Assembly (NCBI GenBank): GCA_031261005.1
Contig: JAISKF010000040.1
Coordinates: 121,231-185,230, forward strand
DNA length: 64,000 nt
DNA from: Enterobacteriaceae bacterium
Lineage (GTDB): Bacteria > Pseudomonadota > Gammaproteobacteria > Enterobacterales > Enterobacteriaceae
Direction: 5' to 3'
Each line of letters begins with the position of its first letter. Positions within the stretch are counted from its first letter, which is position 1. The notes under the pieces are model-generated. The model had not been told where the DNA came from and ran no database searches. It was given only the letters and a program-made list of their open reading frames with translations. The translations under genes were made by a program, and so were the position numbers. This document shows positions 9,732-19,233 of this stretch, in pieces.

Positions 9732-11645
9732 TTACTTTTTGTCTTTTACTTCTTCAAATTCAGCATCAACAACATCGTCGTTATTGCTCTGGCTGGCGTC
9801 CGCACCGGCGGTAGATGCACTTTCAGCATGTTGCTGCTGTGCCATTTCCATCAGTTTGCCAGAAACTTCTGCCAGCGCTTGAATCTTCGCTTCGATGTCG
9901 GCTTTATCTTCACCTTTCAGTGAAGTTTCCAGCGCGCTTAATGCAGATTCGATAGCAGTCTTGTCATCAGCCGGTAATTGGTCGCCTGCTTCGGTGACTT
10001 GTTTACGGGTACTGTGCAGCAGATGATCACCTTGATTTCGAGTCTGTACCAACTCTTCAAACTTACGGTCAGCATCAGCATTAGCTTCAGCTTCTCGTAC
10101 CATTTTTTGGATTTCATCTTCGTTCAGACCAGAAGATGCCTTAATGGTGATATTTTGCTCACGACCGCTGTTTTTATCTTTTGCCGATACATGCAGGATA
10201 CCGTCCGCATCAATGTCAAAAGTAACTTCGATTTGCGGCATACCGCGCGGAGCAGCCTGAATACCGTCCAGATTGAACTGACCCAGTGATTTATTATCAG
10301 CCGCACGTTTACGTTCACCCTGCAACACATGGATAGTTACCGCAGCTTGATTATCTTCCGCTGTGGAGAACACTTGGCTGTGTTTAGTTGGGATCGTCGT
10401 ATTTTTAGAGATCAGCGCCGTCATTACGCCGCCCATCGTTTCGATACCCAGAGACAGCGGAGTCACGTCTAACAGCAGCACGTCTTTCACATCACCGGCT
10501 AACACACCGCCCTGAACCGCAGCACCGATAGCGACTGCTTCATCTGGATTTACGTCTTTACGCGGTTCTTTACCGAAGAAATCAGCCACTTTCTGTTGAA
10601 CTAAAGGCATACGGATCTGACCGCCGACTAAAATTACATCGTCAATATCAGTCACAGATAAGCCTGCATCTTTCAGCGCTACTTTTAACGGTTCTAAAGA
10701 ACGGTTAACTAAATCTTCTACCAGTGACTCTAATTTAGCGCGAGTCACTTTAATGTTCATGTGTTTAGGACCCGTTGCATCTGCGGTGATATACGGCAGA
10801 TTAACATCGGTTTGTTGAGCGGAAGACAACTCGATTTTTGCTTTTTCAGCCGCTTCTTTCAGGCGTTGCATTGCCAGCGGATCATTACGTAAATCAAAGC
10901 CTTGCTCTTTCTTAAATTCATCAACTAAATAATTGATCAGACGCGTATCGAAGTCTTCACCGCCTAAGTGAGTATCACCATTAGTTGCTAATACTTCGAA
11001 AGTTTTTTCACCGTCAACTTCATCAATTTCAATGATAGAAATATCGAATGTACCGCCGCCTAAGTCATAAACCGCGATAGTACGATTACCCATTTCTTTA
11101 TCTAAACCGTAAGCCAGAGCCGCTGCGGTTGGTTCATTGATGATACGTTTAACGTCTAAACCTGCGATACGACCGGCATCTTTCGTTGCCTGACGCTGAG
11201 AATCGTTAAAGTAAGCAGGAACAGTAATTACCGCTTCTGTTACTGGCTCGCCTAAGAAATCTTCGGCTGTTTTCTTCATTTTTTTCAAAACTTCAGCAGA
11301 AATTTGCGGCGGAGCAATTTTTTGACCTTTTACTTCAACCCAGGCATCACCGTTATCTGCTTCAATGATTTTGAATGGCATGATTGAACGGTCACGCTGT
11401 ACTTCTTCATCGCCAAAACGACGACCAATCAAACGTTTAATAGCAAAAAGTGTATTTTGCGGGTTAGTCACTGCCTGACGTTTTGCCGGTTGACCAACCA
11501 AAATTTCGCCGTCTTGGGTATAGGCGATAATTGACGGAGTAGTACGATCCCCTTCCGCGTTCTCAATTACGCGAACCTGTGTTCCGTCCATAACAGCAAC
11601 ACAAGAGTTCGTTGTACCCAAGTCAATACCAATAATTTTACCCAT
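9732..11645 (-). CDS. dnaK: chaperone protein DnaK (Hsp70)
   Basis: Cytosolic Hsp70 chaperone. It has 637 residues against 638 in E. coli. The N-terminal ATPase domain begins [18 protein letters not shown] and contains the phosphate-binding [14 protein letters not shown] segment. The substrate-binding domain follows the [14 protein letters not shown] linker. The acidic C-terminal tail, ending [17 protein letters not shown], carries the GrpE/DnaJ-interacting EEVKDKK-type end. Ribosome-binding site AAGGGGAGA. Expression is expected to be heat-inducible through the sigma-32 site described at 11705-11733. Confidence 0.99.
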   Translation of the reverse strand: MGKIIGIDLGTTNSCVAVMDGTQVRVIENAEGDRTTPSIIAYTQDGEILVGQPAKRQAVTNPQNTLFAIKRLIGRRFGDEEVQRDRSIMPFKIIEADNGDAWVEVKGQKIAPPQISAEVLKKMKKTAEDFLGEPVTEAVITVPAYFNDSQRQATKDAGRIAGLDVKRIINEPTAAALAYGLDKEMGNRTIAVYDLGGGTFDISIIEIDEVDGEKTFEVLATNGDTHLGGEDFDTRLINYLVDEFKKEQGFDLRNDPLAMQRLKEAAEKAKIELSSAQQTDVNLPYITADATGPKHMNIKVTRAKLESLVEDLVNRSLEPLKVALKDAGLSVTDIDDVILVGGQIRMPLVQQKVADFFGKEPRKDVNPDEAVAIGAAVQGGVLAGDVKDVLLLDVTPLSLGIETMGGVMTALISKNTTIPTKHSQVFSTAEDNQAAVTIHVLQGERKRAADNKSLGQFNLDGIQAAPRGMPQIEVTFDIDADGILHVSAKDKNSGREQNITIKASSGLNEDEIQKMVREAEANADADRKFEELVQTRNQGDHLLHSTRKQVTEAGDQLPADDKTAIESALSALETSLKGEDKADIEAKIQALAEVSGKLMEMAQQQHAESASTAGADASQSNNDDVVDAEFEEVKDKK

Positions 11646-11704
11646 TAGATGTTCTCCCCTTAAAAATCTTATTCGTTAAAACGCTATTCGTTTACATACC
11701 CACC

Positions 11705-11733
11705 TATATGGGGGTGTTAAATAACTTTTCAAC
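11705..11733 (-). promoter_or_regulatory. sigma-32-type heat-shock promoter of dnaK
   Basis: On the minus strand GTTGAAA (11733-11727), a 13-base spacer and CCCCATATA (11713-11705) match the sigma-32 consensus CTTGAAA / CCCCATnTA closely. The site lies about 60 bases upstream of the dnaK start. Confidence 0.85.
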
Positions 11734-11761
11734 TGTTGTTTTAACTGTTTTAACAACTGTT
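11726..11761. repeat. three tandem 12-bp units upstream of dnaK
   Basis: Three direct repeats in exact 12-base register: TTTTCAACTGTT (11726-11737), GTTTTAACTGTT (11738-11749), TTAACAACTGTT (11750-11761). The proximal unit contains the -35 of the sigma-32 promoter, so each unit carries a partial -35 resemblance. Confidence 0.75.
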
Positions 11762-11993
11762 TTCACGGTCAGATAACACTAATCCAGACAAGGTGGTTTT
11801 GCTGATGAACATAAGATGGGGACAGCAACGCAGTCATCAAGGGGGAGAAGTAAAAAATTTTGCAAAAATACTGATCTAAACCAAGATTCCAACCATCAAC
11901 GCTTATTATGATGCGCGCTCGCTTGTACTGAAATGCTTGTTAACTGTTTACAAGCGTTAATATTTTTAATTACGCCACTATTACAGAGGATTT

Positions 11994-12578
11994 ATGCAGC
12001 CAAATAAATTAGCAAATGCAGGTCCATTAGGATTGATGGGCTTCGGTATGACCACCATTTTATTGAATATTCACAATGCGGGTTTCTTCCCGTTGACAAC
12101 AACAATCATTTCGATGGGTATTTTTTACGGCGGGATCGCGCAAATTATTGCCGGTATTTTAGAATTTAAACGCGGCAATACATTCGGTGTTACTGCTTTT
12201 ATTTCCTATGGTTTCTTTTGGATCTCTCTCGTTGGTATCTGGTTAATTCCTGCCATCGGTCACGTCGAGGCAACAAACAGCACCTTAGTTGGCATCTATT
12301 TAGCGCTGTGGGGCATTTTCACTTTGTTTATGTTCATCGGTACGCTGCGCGCTAATCGCGGGATACAGGTTGTGTTCGGCACGCTGACCGTGCTGTTCTT
12401 CCTGCTGGCTGTCGGTAATATCGCAGGAAATAAAGATATTCTGACGTTTGCCGGTTATGTCGGCATTATCTGTGGTGCAAGCGCAATCTATTTAGCCATG
12501 GCAGAAGTATTACACGAGCAATATGGGCGTTCTATTTTGCCGATGGGTGAACCGAAAACTGAAGATAAAGCACACTAA
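11994..12578 (+). CDS. satP: acetate/succinate-proton symporter SatP
   Basis: GPR1/FUN34/YaaH-family inner-membrane transporter for acetate and succinate. It has 194 residues (E. coli YaaH 188) with six hydrophobic segments. Family features include the N-terminal NAGPLGLMGFGMTT, which is related to the NPxPxGL signature, and GGIAQIIAGILEFKRGNTFG. It is divergent from dnaK, as in E. coli. A CDS-proximal GAGGATTT precedes the ATG. A repeat begins immediately after the stop. Confidence 0.95.
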   Translation: MQPNKLANAGPLGLMGFGMTTILLNIHNAGFFPLTTTIISMGIFYGGIAQIIAGILEFKRGNTFGVTAFISYGFFWISLVGIWLIPAIGHVEATNSTLVGIYLALWGIFTLFMFIGTLRANRGIQVVFGTLTVLFFLLAVGNIAGNKDILTFAGYVGIICGASAIYLAMAEVLHEQYGRSILPMGEPKTEDKAH

Positions 12579-12740
12579 TTAACTTCATCGTTGGATAAAA
12601 AATAATTTGTAGGGACGGTTGTTAACCGCCCGTTGGTTTCACCGTAATTTGGCGGGCGGCAGATTGCCGCCCCTACGAAAACAACATAATTATTTGAAAA
12701 TTATCAAAAAATACAATTTATTATCCGAAATTCAGGTTAA
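12579..12740 (+). repeat. GTAG/CTAC repeat, left wing shortened; right end forms mog stop
   Basis: Core at 12609-12676 opens GTAGGGACGGTTGTTAACCGCCC and closes GGGCGGCAGATTGCCGCCCCTAC. The two hairpins here have different sequences, yet each is self-complementary. The left wing is reduced to TTAACTTCATCG-TTGGATAAAAAATAATTT. The right wing is full (ACATAATTATTTGAAAATTATC) and ends TTATCCGAAATTCAGGTTAA. The last TTA of that end (12737-12739) is the reverse complement of the TAA stop of mog. Confidence 0.85.
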
Positions 12741-13324
12741 ATACTCACATCACGTATCGCGCTTTTCGGGCGAAAAGCATTTACCACCTCAGGATTCGTT
12801 TCTACATAAGGTCCTTCCAGCAGTTGAATGCAATAAGGCACGCTGGCAAAAATACCGGCAACAATCGGTTTTCCCTCTGAATCTTTCACGCCCTCTAACG
12901 TCTCTTTAATTGATTTTGGCTGTCCGGGCAGATTAATAATCAGTGCTTGTTTACGAATAACGCCCACCTGACGGGATAAAATCGCCGTCGGCACATAATA
13001 CAAACTGATTTGCCGCATCTGTTCACCAAAGCCAGACATGATGCGATCAGCAACCGCTAACGTCGCATCAGGCGTAACATCACGGCGCGCAGGTCCGGTT
13101 CCGCCAGTAGTTAACACCAAATGACAACCGCATTCATCAACCAGTTCGCATAATGCTTCTTCAATTAATGACTGTTCATCAGGGATAAGGCGAGTTTGGG
13201 TAATAAATTCAGTTTTCAATGCGCTTTCCAGCCATGATTCCAACGCCGGAATACCCTGATCCTGATAAACACCATTTGATGCCCGATCAGAGATCGAAAC
13301 CAAGCCGATGCGTAATTTATTCAT
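12737..13324 (-). CDS. mog: molybdopterin adenylyltransferase
   Basis: Adenylates molybdopterin before molybdenum insertion in molybdenum cofactor synthesis. It has 195 residues, the same as E. coli Mog. It begins MNKLRIGLVSISDRAS and carries the MoaB/Mog signature LTTGGTGPARRDVTPDAT near residues 90-107 and the NLPGQPKSIKE segment. The stop codon lies inside the end of the adjacent repeat. Same place as in E. coli, between satP and talB. Confidence 0.97.
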   Translation of the reverse strand: MNKLRIGLVSISDRASNGVYQDQGIPALESWLESALKTEFITQTRLIPDEQSLIEEALCELVDECGCHLVLTTGGTGPARRDVTPDATLAVADRIMSGFGEQMRQISLYYVPTAILSRQVGVIRKQALIINLPGQPKSIKETLEGVKDSEGKPIVAGIFASVPYCIQLLEGPYVETNPEVVNAFRPKSAIRDVSI

Positions 13325-13432
13325 ATTATCCTCGCTATTACCTGCGCGTTATTCGCTATATTGCGGCATATCATACTATCTCAGTGCAACTTTTAGCACC
13401 GTTCTAATGTCTGCACGATCTCAATTCATGAC

Positions 13433-13469
13433 AAAAAAATACCGGCACAATTGAGAAATTGCACCGGTA
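13433..13469 (-). terminator. talB rho-independent terminator
   Basis: On the minus strand TACCGGTGCAATT and AATTGTGCCGGTA form a stem around a 4-base loop with two imperfect pairs, followed by a run of seven T (A-run at 13433-13439). It lies 22 bases past the talB stop. Confidence 0.88.
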
Positions 13470-13490
13470 CTCAACACAGATAGAAAGAAA

Positions 13491-14444
13491 TTACAGCAGC
13501 GCGGCAATCATTGTGGCTAATTTTTCCTGATCAACCGCAAATTTACGAATACCATCAGACAATTTATCTACTGCCATTGGATCTTGATTGTGCTGCCAGT
13601 AAAACTGCGCTTCAGTCAGCGGCACAGGGCGATCTTTCACTTCGCCGCTATAAGCGAGCTTACGTTCAACTTCACCCTGCGCTTCGGATAATTCTTTCAG
13701 CAACGCAGGTGCAATGGTCAAGCGATCACAACCTGCCAGTTCAATAATTTCGCCGGAACTACGGAAACTCGCACCCATCACAACCGTTTTATAACCGTGT
13801 TGCTTGTAATATTCATAAATGCTGGTGACAGAGATCACGCCCGGATCTTCCTGCGCTGCGTACTCTTTTTTATCGGTGTTGGCTTTGTACCAGTCCAGAA
13901 TACGACCAACAAACGGTGAGATCAGGTAAACACCTGCTTCCGCACAAGCACGCGCCTGAGCAAAAGAGAATAACAACGTTAAGTTACAGTTAATGCCCTC
14001 TTTTTCCAGCTCGGCAGCAGCACAAATCCCCTGCCACGTTGACGCCAGCTTAATCAAAATACGATCATTACTGATGCCAGCATCGTTATACAGTTTGATT
14101 AAACGTTTCGCTTTAACAATGCTTGCTTGCGTATCATAAGAAAGACGCGCATCAACTTCTGTCGAGATACGACCCGGAATCAGTTTTAAAATTTCCAGCC
14201 CGATATTCACCGCCAGCTTATCAGACGCATCGACAATTTGCTGCGCGCGATCAGAACTCTGACTTGTCGCCCAAGCAACCGCATCATCAATCAGCTTGCG
14301 ATATTCCGGTAATTGAGCAGCATTCAGGATTAAAGAAGGGTTAGTTGTCGCATCTTGCGGTTTGTACAGCTTCATTGCTGCAATATCGCCGGTATCAGCC
14401 ACAACGGTTGTAATTTTACGCAGGGAAGTCAGTTTATCTGTCAT
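13491..14444 (-). CDS. talB: transaldolase B
   Basis: Pentose-phosphate enzyme exchanging a dihydroxyacetone unit between sedoheptulose 7-phosphate and glyceraldehyde 3-phosphate. It has 317 residues, the same as E. coli TalB. The Schiff-base lysine lies in [11 protein letters not shown] around residue 132; [10 protein letters not shown] near the N-terminus and LTISP-like [11 protein letters not shown] near the C-terminus are family signatures. Monocistronic by context, with its own terminator. Confidence 0.98.
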   Translation of the reverse strand: MTDKLTSLRKITTVVADTGDIAAMKLYKPQDATTNPSLILNAAQLPEYRKLIDDAVAWATSQSSDRAQQIVDASDKLAVNIGLEILKLIPGRISTEVDARLSYDTQASIVKAKRLIKLYNDAGISNDRILIKLASTWQGICAAAELEKEGINCNLTLLFSFAQARACAEAGVYLISPFVGRILDWYKANTDKKEYAAQEDPGVISVTSIYEYYKQHGYKTVVMGASFRSSGEIIELAGCDRLTIAPALLKELSEAQGEVERKLAYSGEVKDRPVPLTEAQFYWQHNQDPMAVDKLSDGIRKFAVDQEKLATMIAALL

Positions 14445-14705
14445 GATTATTCTCTTGTTTATCGAATAGCGTAGCGAGTGAGCATCATTATCTCGATGGT
14501 GTTAAATGATAATATCATGACTTAACGAGGGCGCAACGCGCGAACATAACCGGCAACTGCCAGTACAAGTTAAATTAAGGCGTAATACTTTGATAAATTA
14601 TCAGATTCTCATTATCACAATACGCGGTTGCTGATCCTATTAAATCCATTGATTTTTTCACGATGACCTTTCTGCTACATTATTTGTACTGTAATAGAAA
14701 TAGAT

Positions 14706-14902
14706 TTAACCTCAGTTTTAGAGAAGAAAACAGCAAGAATAACAGGTTAATTCATTGATAATAAATAATTTTTATTACAGCAATCTACCTTCCGCTGATT
14801 TTACTGTGATTTGGCAGACGGCAGATTGCAACCCTGACATAAAATCACATAATTAATTGAAATTTATCGTAAAAATATAACTTTTTATCGCAAGTTCAGG
14901 TA
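14706..14902 (+). repeat. GTAG/CTAC repeat, decayed core
   Basis: Both wings and both ends are clear: TTAACCTCAGTTTTAGAGAAGAAAA on the left, and AAAATCACATAATTAATTGAAA then CTTTTTATCGCAAGTTCAGG on the right. The GC-rich core has decayed to ATTACAGCAATCTACCTTCCG and GGCAGACGGCAGATTGCAA, without GTAG or CTAC. It is useful for defining the full element length, about 197 bp. It lies in the gene-free 14445-14916 stretch between talB and yaaA, directly upstream of yaaA. Confidence 0.82.
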
Positions 14903-14916
14903 TTTAGGATCTCACT

Positions 14917-15693
14917 ATGCTAATCACCATTTCACCAGCAAAAACATTAGATTACACCAGCCTGCTGGTGACAGAGCTTTACACTCAACCAGAAATGCTC
15001 GACCAATCGAAGATACTGATGAAAGTCTGCCGCAAACTAACTCCGGCGCAAATTGCCAGCCTGATGAGCATCAGTGATAAATTATCCGGTCTGAACGCTG
15101 CCCGTTTTGCCGAATGGCAACCCGATTTCACACCAGAAAATGCCCGTCAGGCATTACTCGCCTTTAAAGGCGATGTTTATACCGGCTTGCACGTTGAAGA
15201 TTTCAGCGATCAAGATTTTGATTTCGCCCAACAACATTTGCGTATGCTGTCTGGCTTGTACGGCGTATTACGCCCGCTAGATTTAATGCAGGCTTATCGC
15301 CTTGAAATGGGAACAAAACTGGAAAACTCACGCGGCAAAGATCTGTATCAGTTCTGGGGCAAACGCATCACCGATAAACTGAATCAAGCGCTGAAAGATC
15401 AAGGCGACGATGTTCTTATCAATCTGGCTTCTGACGAATATTTTAAATCAGTACAAACCCAACATCTCAACGCCGCCATCATCAAACCGGTATTTTTAGA
15501 TGAGAAAAGCGGCAAATATAAAATCATCAGCTTCTACGCTAAAAAAGCACGCGGCTTAATGAGCCGTTTTATCATCAAAAACCGCCTGACACGACCTGAA
15601 CAATTAGTCGATTTTGATCTGGACGGTTATCAATTTGATGAAGCAAATTCACGGGGAAATGAGTTGGTGTTTAGGCGCAGGGAGTTGGGATAA
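14917..15693 (+). CDS. yaaA: peroxide stress resistance protein YaaA
   Basis: DUF328/UPF0246 protein. In E. coli it lowers intracellular iron-driven damage during peroxide stress. It has 258 residues, the same as E. coli. It begins [13 protein letters not shown] and carries the conserved [32 protein letters not shown] and FKIISF-type ([18 protein letters not shown]) segments. It stands alone, upstream of the unusual effector-like pair. Confidence 0.97.
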   Translation: MLITISPAKTLDYTSLLVTELYTQPEMLDQSKILMKVCRKLTPAQIASLMSISDKLSGLNAARFAEWQPDFTPENARQALLAFKGDVYTGLHVEDFSDQDFDFAQQHLRMLSGLYGVLRPLDLMQAYRLEMGTKLENSRGKDLYQFWGKRITDKLNQALKDQGDDVLINLASDEYFKSVQTQHLNAAIIKPVFLDEKSGKYKIISFYAKKARGLMSRFIIKNRLTRPEQLVDFDLDGYQFDEANSRGNELVFRRRELG

Positions 15694-15924
15694 GTTATCT
15701 CTGATAATTATTTCTACTTAATAACATAGCTTTCGTTGATTTGAAAACAAGGTGAGAATTAAATTATGGGTAGATTAATTTTTATCTAAAAAATTATCAG
15801 ATTTGATAATAAGATTACTATAGTTACTATTTGCATGAACTGTACATGGAAATAAACCGATCAAAACGATAAGTAAACAAGCCGTAAAAGAATGTACCTA
15901 TAATTAATCTTAATCAGATAATGT

Positions 15925-16584
15925 TTAATTATCTATCTTATAAACAACTATTTTTCTATACTCTTCTTTTTTTAATGAGTTATCTGTTTCTAATTTCAAA
16001 TAAATCACGTCCTTATACCAATAACCTAAAATAACAGAAACATTACCCCAAAAATATTTATCCTCATAAATATTTTTATCTAATAGATCAGCTTTATAAA
16101 TTTTTATGTTTTGAGCTGGACTATCACTCCATTCATGTTTACTTTCATCATAATTTTCATAGGGATCATAAGTGATAGTAAATATATAATTAGTATCTGA
16201 TGATATTATTGGCATACTATCTAAATTTATAATTTTCCCATTATTACCATTTATTATCATATAACTATCAGCTTCATATTGTTCGTGTTTAATTAAGTAA
16301 CTATTTAATGTTGGGATATAGCCTAAATATTTATAAATATTAAAATCATCCTCATCAAACACTCTTGGCTTATTCTTTAATTCAATTGTTTTATATTTTA
16401 AAGTCAATTGAATTTTATCATCATTTATAGAAATACCATTTTTATTATTAATAACAAAAGGCTTATATCCAGAATCATAATTCTGATAAAATTCAGAGTT
16501 TGAACTATCTTCTACAGTTAATTTTAGTTCCCCACTGTGGCTCCAAGTAGAAAATAATAGGAATAAATATAATAATTTATTCAT
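15925..16584 (-). CDS. exported protein of unknown function, putative immunity partner
   Basis: I do not recognise this 219-residue protein. The N-terminus (MNKLLYLFLLFSTWSHSGEL) is a short, plausible Sec signal peptide, so the mature protein should be periplasmic. It has no lipobox cysteine. The rest is acidic, rich in Asn, Asp, Tyr and Lys, without a clear catalytic motif. The ATG overlaps the end of the 799-residue gene upstream by 4 bases (ATGA), so the two are made together. A small periplasmic product coupled to a predicted peptidoglycan hydrolase fits an immunity protein. This role is inferred from context only. The gene is strikingly AT-rich compared with its flanks, suggesting acquisition. 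Confidence 0.72.
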   Translation of the reverse strand: MNKLLYLFLLFSTWSHSGELKLTVEDSSNSEFYQNYDSGYKPFVINNKNGISINDDKIQLTLKYKTIELKNKPRVFDEDDFNIYKYLGYIPTLNSYLIKHEQYEADSYMIINGNNGKIINLDSMPIISSDTNYIFTITYDPYENYDESKHEWSDSPAQNIKIYKADLLDKNIYEDKYFWGNVSVILGYWYKDVIYLKLETDNSLKKEEYRKIVVYKIDN

Positions 16585-18980
16585 TTAGATATTTCCTCAT
16601 AATTTGGCAAATAAGATTGAACATGTAAATGATCATTGTGATGGTTAGCTTGATCATTTTTACAATGATTAAATATTTTATTAACATTAAAAGTTTGAGA
16701 TAACATTGATTTCCAACCGAATTTAAATAAAGCATCATTAAATTTATTTTGTCTATCTATATCAACACCTGCCCAACCAATAGATTTATCAGATGAGAAT
16801 AAATTTGTACGCCCACCATTACGATCTTTTCTTAAATATCTTAAATCACCATTAAATCCATTTTTATGAGAAACACTAGGGTTGGATGAACCATCTTTAT
16901 GACTAAATCCATTGAATACAAAGTCGTCATAACCACATTCTAAAAGAGCGCCTAATAAACTTGCCAATGTTTTATCATTTATCCAATACCTTGAAGTATT
17001 CAATGTCATAGAGAATTTTACATTACCATTAGAGTAATTTTTTAACTGTCTAATATCAATAAGATCTATTTTTTCTCCACCATACTTTTCTCCATACTGA
17101 TTATTAATTGTTTCATAAATAAAAACACCTAAATCATGCATACATCCTGATTTATCATGATATATATATTTGTACTTATTAATAAATTCCTCATCAATTA
17201 CACTAGGAATATGCTTTTCTATTCTTCCATCATCTTTTGAATTCCAATAAATATGATAAGTAATAATATTATTATCTGCAATTGCGTCCAAAAACACTAC
17301 CGGATGAAAATGCCAGACCGCATCCCCTTTATCAAAGGGCGGAACCTGACTCATCCACTCCATCTCTTGCAACCATTTTTTACAATATAGCTTTTCCTGT
17401 GCATTCACTTCCTCAAAAAATGTCTTCCACATTTCAGGACGTTTAAACCATTCGCTGTGATGTTTTACAACAAGGCGATTCACCACTTGTTGTACTAGTG
17501 GATCTCTAATCGTCAACGCTTGTCTCACTTCATCTTCGGAAATAAGACCATCTCTGTTACTATCTAGTGCTACAACAAGATTCCTATATGCCATTGAAAC
17601 TTTTGCATAATCCATACTTGGTGTTTGGCTAACAGTTTCAGCAATCTGAGTGAATGCTTCGGTTATCCAAGCTTCATTATCCACCCCCATAACATCTCTT
17701 GCCGTATTTTCCTCCAGTGCGATAAAACCCAGCTTTTCTAAATCATATTGACTGACTTCTTCTACATCACTCTCTTTCACCCAGCCAGTTCCAGTAATAT
17801 TGAACCAAGTCGCTCCTGCGGAATCTTTTACTGGCGTAGTTTTTTCTCGCGGAATAATATAATCTGTATTTAATCTTACTTCGATTATTGATATAAATTT
17901 AATCTCTATAGAACAGCTTTGGATGAATAACTGTTTTCCTTTTAATACCTTGATATATTTTTTCCCCTCCGTCACCGCTTTCGGGTTGGACAAAAATTTT
18001 GGCATACTCGTATCAGTGCTGATCAATTCAATATGAACATAATATTCTGTATCAACTAAATTCACTCTATTTGTTGGGGATTCCATACAACCAATATACC
18101 CAATAGGAGAACCGGCTTTAATTTCTAAAAGTTCATTTTCAGAAACTAGCACTATCGAATCACATCGTCCACATTCAGCAGTATTAGATACCCACTCCGG
18201 CATCAAATCTCTTATTTCACCATCAGGTTCAACGTAATCCGGTGATAGAGATATCCAAAATTGCTCACTTGTCGGTTTACCCAGTACCATTTTACGTGCC
18301 AGTCCAAAAGTATGCGGCACTGATTCATTAGGTAAATAAAAATTCCCAGTAAGACTAATGAGTAGTCTATCTCCATCAGTGACACAACCATCATTATATT
18401 TTTTGCCCTCTTTAGTCTTTTTAATGTTTCTAGCTTCTTTATCAGGTGCAGTGTACTGCGCTTTACTTTCATCATTAGGCGTACCATCAGGAATACCATG
18501 ATTTCCTTTCGTATATTTACGTTTAGCCAGTGTTTTTCCCGCTTTGACTTTGTAACAAGGAACTTTTGGATAATCAGATAATGGTGCTAAATGCAAATAG
18601 AGTGTATAAAAAGTAAGCCAAGTTTCTTCATCATCTTTGTTTGGTTGACAAATTGAACGAACTAACACAAACGAACTACTGTAACGTATCTTTTTTCCGC
18701 AATATTCAGCAGCGGAGATATACTCACTGTTGAGTCGATATGCCACAATTTTACCATCCGCCACACATTGAAGCGGTACAGTCTGGTTATTTTTTATATT
18801 GTTTTCATTTAATACTGAATGAGGTGCTGACTGGTCACTAAAATGAATGCCACCATGCCACAGACCATTTGTTCCTAACAGCCAAGTTCCAGAGTATTCA
18901 CTGTTGACTAACTCCATGACTTCATCAACTGTAGTGAAATTTTTACCTGTAGTATCTCTAATGGGATAACAAATTTTCAT
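16581..18980 (-). CDS. large EF-hand protein with M23-like and LAS metallopeptidase-like domains, putative effector
   Basis: 799 residues, no signal peptide. The N-terminal third resembles an M23/LytM fold: GLWHGGIHFSD (40-49), ADGKIVAY (74-81), TLYLHLAPL (126-134), VKAGKTL (145-151) and YYVHIEL (313-319). Two metal positions seem lost, because HxGxD reads HGGIH and HxH reads YVH. Next is an SH3-like strand region ending GTGWVKESDV (397-406). A canonical EF-hand loop, DSNRDGLISEDE, lies at 473-484. The C-terminal part has S-x-H-x6-D (SHKNGFNGD, His705, Asp712) and DHLHV (His784, His786), the zinc-ligand pattern of LAS (M15/M74-type) peptidoglycan peptidases. Such mixtures are known in type VI secretion effectors, but no vgrG, hcp or PAAR gene is present. 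It overlaps the exported partner by 4 bases. Function is inferred; the motifs are read directly. Confidence 0.75.
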   Translation of the reverse strand: MKICYPIRDTTGKNFTTVDEVMELVNSEYSGTWLLGTNGLWHGGIHFSDQSAPHSVLNENNIKNNQTVPLQCVADGKIVAYRLNSEYISAAEYCGKKIRYSSSFVLVRSICQPNKDDEETWLTFYTLYLHLAPLSDYPKVPCYKVKAGKTLAKRKYTKGNHGIPDGTPNDESKAQYTAPDKEARNIKKTKEGKKYNDGCVTDGDRLLISLTGNFYLPNESVPHTFGLARKMVLGKPTSEQFWISLSPDYVEPDGEIRDLMPEWVSNTAECGRCDSIVLVSENELLEIKAGSPIGYIGCMESPTNRVNLVDTEYYVHIELISTDTSMPKFLSNPKAVTEGKKYIKVLKGKQLFIQSCSIEIKFISIIEVRLNTDYIIPREKTTPVKDSAGATWFNITGTGWVKESDVEEVSQYDLEKLGFIALEENTARDVMGVDNEAWITEAFTQIAETVSQTPSMDYAKVSMAYRNLVVALDSNRDGLISEDEVRQALTIRDPLVQQVVNRLVVKHHSEWFKRPEMWKTFFEEVNAQEKLYCKKWLQEMEWMSQVPPFDKGDAVWHFHPVVFLDAIADNNIITYHIYWNSKDDGRIEKHIPSVIDEEFINKYKYIYHDKSGCMHDLGVFIYETINNQYGEKYGGEKIDLIDIRQLKNYSNGNVKFSMTLNTSRYWINDKTLASLLGALLECGYDDFVFNGFSHKDGSSNPSVSHKNGFNGDLRYLRKDRNGGRTNLFSSDKSIGWAGVDIDRQNKFNDALFKFGWKSMLSQTFNVNKIFNHCKNDQANHHNDHLHVQSYLPNYEEISK

Positions 18981-19233
18981 TGTCTTTCCTTAATTCTGAT
19001 TGCCATCCGTCTATCATATAGTTTAATTTTTAGTCAGTTATGATGATATAGTAAACAAATTTATTATCATAAAAATTAACTAATTTATGTATGAAAATAT
19101 TACTTCTGCGTTGTCTATACATGAAATTATTAATCCTAGCTATGGATAAAAATCAAACCAATTATCTATTTTTTTAGTCAAAAAAATAGCTCCTGACTCG
19201 AAGCCACTTTTCTATTTTCATCACAACCAAAAA

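Noticed and set aside
11726..11761. CIRCE (HrcA) operator upstream of dnaK
   Set aside because: The elements are direct repeats in 12-base register, not the 9-9-9 inverted repeat of CIRCE; sigma-32 control fits better.
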